From Verrucomicrobiales bacterium (lineage in GTDB: Bacteria; Verrucomicrobiota; Verrucomicrobiia; Limisphaerales; UBA1100): 9,931 bases of DNA. Positions 8,824 to 9,931 of this stretch are shown here, in pieces. Positions within the stretch are counted from its first letter, which is position 1, and each line of letters starts with the position of its first letter. Below the pieces are notes generated by a model. The model was not told the DNA's origin. It saw only the letters and a program-made list of their open reading frames with translations, and did no database searches. Location of the stretch: the NCBI GenBank assembly GCA_002718935.1, contig PBFV01000070.1:14091-24021 (forward strand). Reading direction: 5' to 3'. The position numbers and the translations under genes were made by a program.

Positions 8824-9395
8824 TGCAAATTTACGTCAATAAAAACGGACAACAATCAGGCCCGTACACTCAGGAGCAGTTGCAGCAGTATCTTGCTATG
8901 GGCGAATTAGCGGCGGAGGATTTGGCTTGGCATGAGGGACTGCCTGAATGGGTAACGGTGGGAGCATTGGTGAATCCGGCCGGTGTGTCCGCACCACCGA
9001 TGCCGCCGGGTGGGGTGCAGCCTCAAGAAGGCGGCATTTCCCCAAAGATTAAGCTGGCAGTACGGATCGTGCTGATCGTGGTGCTGGTGGGCGTGGCGGC
9101 CCTGGTGGGATTGGATCATTTGGGTCGTGTGAAATATGAGAAAGCTTATGAATATCTGGATGGGCGGTTTAATGAGGGCGGAACAACAAGGCCCTCGGCA
9201 GTTGCAATGGAACTGGGCCGCAAACCAACTTCAACTTCACAAGAAGGCATGGAGTTAACGGAGGTTTATCAATGGGCCGGAACCGTGAGGGCTTATCGGA
9301 TTCGGGTAAAATACTCTGTAAGAATGGCGGAAGACGTGGAGTTGATGGAGGTGCGAGCTGAGAAACGCTGGCGACTGGTGGGAGATTGGAAGTAA
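8823..9395 (+). CDS. GYF_2 (DUF4339) domain membrane protein
   Basis: The 190-residue protein begins with a GYF_2/DUF4339 domain (about residues 2-50): IYVNKNGQQSGPY, then LAMGELAAEDLAW and PEWVTV, with the usual GPY (13-15) and Trp residues at 36 and 43. A proline- and glycine-rich linker follows (about 52-72, including APPMPPGG). One transmembrane helix lies at about 78-97, and a C-terminal soluble domain of about 90 residues carries LGRKP (131-135) and ends in a strand-rich AEKRWRLVGDWK. With no signal peptide, the GYF_2 end is probably cytoplasmic and the C-terminal domain external. GYF_2 domains are thought to mediate protein contacts in bacterial membrane proteins, by analogy with eukaryotic GYF domains that bind proline-rich peptides. 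The start overlaps the hydrolase stop (TAATG), so translation is probably coupled. Its C-terminal two thirds is paralogous to the next gene. The function of the C-terminal domain is unknown. Confidence 0.85.
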   Translation: MQIYVNKNGQQSGPYTQEQLQQYLAMGELAAEDLAWHEGLPEWVTVGALVNPAGVSAPPMPPGGVQPQEGGISPKIKLAVRIVLIVVLVGVAALVGLDHLGRVKYEKAYEYLDGRFNEGGTTRPSAVAMELGRKPTSTSQEGMELTEVYQWAGTVRAYRIRVKYSVRMAEDVELMEVRAEKRWRLVGDWK

Positions 9396-9404
9396 GCGTG
9401 GTTG

Positions 9405-9931
9405 ATGAGTGAAACGGATTCCAGCGAACATCCCCCCAACGTGGAGCCCCCGCCGTTGCCGCGGAAAAAGCCGGGAATTTCCAAGGCACTGGCAGTGAGG
9501 CTGGCGGTGTACGCTGTGCTACTGTTGGGAGGTGGTAGTGCAGTGTGGGTGGAACGCAGTGCGTGGGGTGAGTGTAATGATTCGGCGGAATATTTTATTC
9601 GACGACTGGAACAGTTAAAACCGATTTATGAAACCGAGGTTCATCAAAAGCTCGGGCGCAAACCGGATGTGCACGATGAGGAGAGCGTGATCGCCGGGCT
9701 GTATCAGGAATATCGGTGGCAAGGGCTGCTGAGCACCTATTACCTAAAGCTCACGTACACGTGGGACATGACCGGTTATGAGCTCAACGGCGTAGAAGGT
9801 GCGGTGCGCCGCCGTTGGCAAAGTGACGAGGAGGAACAGGAGCCGACGGAACTGGATATTGAGTTGTCCGAGAAAGCCATGGAGGAAGCCGTACGCATCG
9901 CTCTACGCAAGGGTACCGGCGATATTTCACG
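9405..9931 (+). CDS. Membrane protein paralogous to the GYF_2 protein, lacking the GYF_2 domain (3' end cut)
   Basis: The ATG at 9405 opens a frame that stays open to the window end, giving 175 complete codons and no stop. The product has a short polar N-terminus with a proline-rich stretch (EPPPLPRKKPG, about residues 14-24), one transmembrane helix (about 28-49) and a soluble part. From the helix onward it matches the upstream protein: GISKALAVRLAVY against GISPKIKLAVRIV, the shared LGRKP (83-87 here), then a Y-W-G pattern, a Y-x-(I/L)-(R/K)-(V/L)-x-Y strand, and a final strand ending in RRRW against EKRW. It therefore looks like a tandem duplicate that lacks, or has lost, the GYF_2 domain. 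It extends beyond the paralogue's end with an acidic segment (SDEEEQEP) and a helical region of unknown role. The gap to the previous stop is 9 bases, so it is probably co-transcribed. No known family was recognised. Confidence 0.8.
   Translation, partial: MSETDSSEHPPNVEPPPLPRKKPGISKALAVRLAVYAVLLLGGGSAVWVERSAWGECNDSAEYFIRRLEQLKPIYETEVHQKLGRKPDVHDEESVIAGLYQEYRWQGLLSTYYLKLTYTWDMTGYELNGVEGAVRRRWQSDEEEQEPTELDIELSEKAMEEAVRIALRKGTGDIS

Overview
The window reads as part of a chromosome from a member of the PVC group, most likely Verrucomicrobiota or Planctomycetota. The main reason is the adjacent pair of a cytochrome-c/DUF1549/DUF1553 protein and a DUF1501 protein, followed by a secreted PQQ-type beta-propeller whose mature end begins DWPHWRGP. 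This combination is heavily expanded in those phyla. All nine genes lie on the + strand with short gaps or overlaps. No tRNA, rRNA, CRISPR array or insertion sequence was seen, and no gene-free stretch exceeds about 105 bases.

Layout. (1) Bases 1-561 hold the C-terminal catalytic part of an S9-family serine peptidase cut by the window edge. (2) Bases 662-5714 hold a three-gene unit with gaps of 28 and 9 bases between the chosen starts: a secreted protein with two CxxCH haem-type motifs (DUF1549/DUF1553), a Tat-exported DUF1501 protein of the alkaline phosphatase-like clan, and a beta-propeller. All three carry export signals, so the unit should act in the periplasm or at the cell surface. (3) Bases 5767-7415 hold an ATGA-coupled pair: an unrecognised membrane protein made of two beta-rich halves around a transmembrane hairpin, and a small P-loop ATPase. 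This is the least familiar part of the window and the best candidate for an undescribed system. (4) Bases 7431-8823 hold a secreted protein of unknown function whose 3' end overlaps a secreted metallo-beta-lactamase-fold hydrolase with a complete set of metal ligands. (5) Bases 8823-9931 hold two tandem paralogous membrane proteins, the first with an N-terminal GYF_2 (DUF4339) domain and the second without it. The second runs off the window.

The secreted genes (peptidase, haem protein, DUF1501, propeller, hydrolase) fit a bacterium that processes polymers outside the cytoplasm. The substrates cannot be read from the sequence. Shine-Dalgarno sequences are absent at nearly every start, so start choices rest mainly on signal peptides, coupling and domain boundaries.
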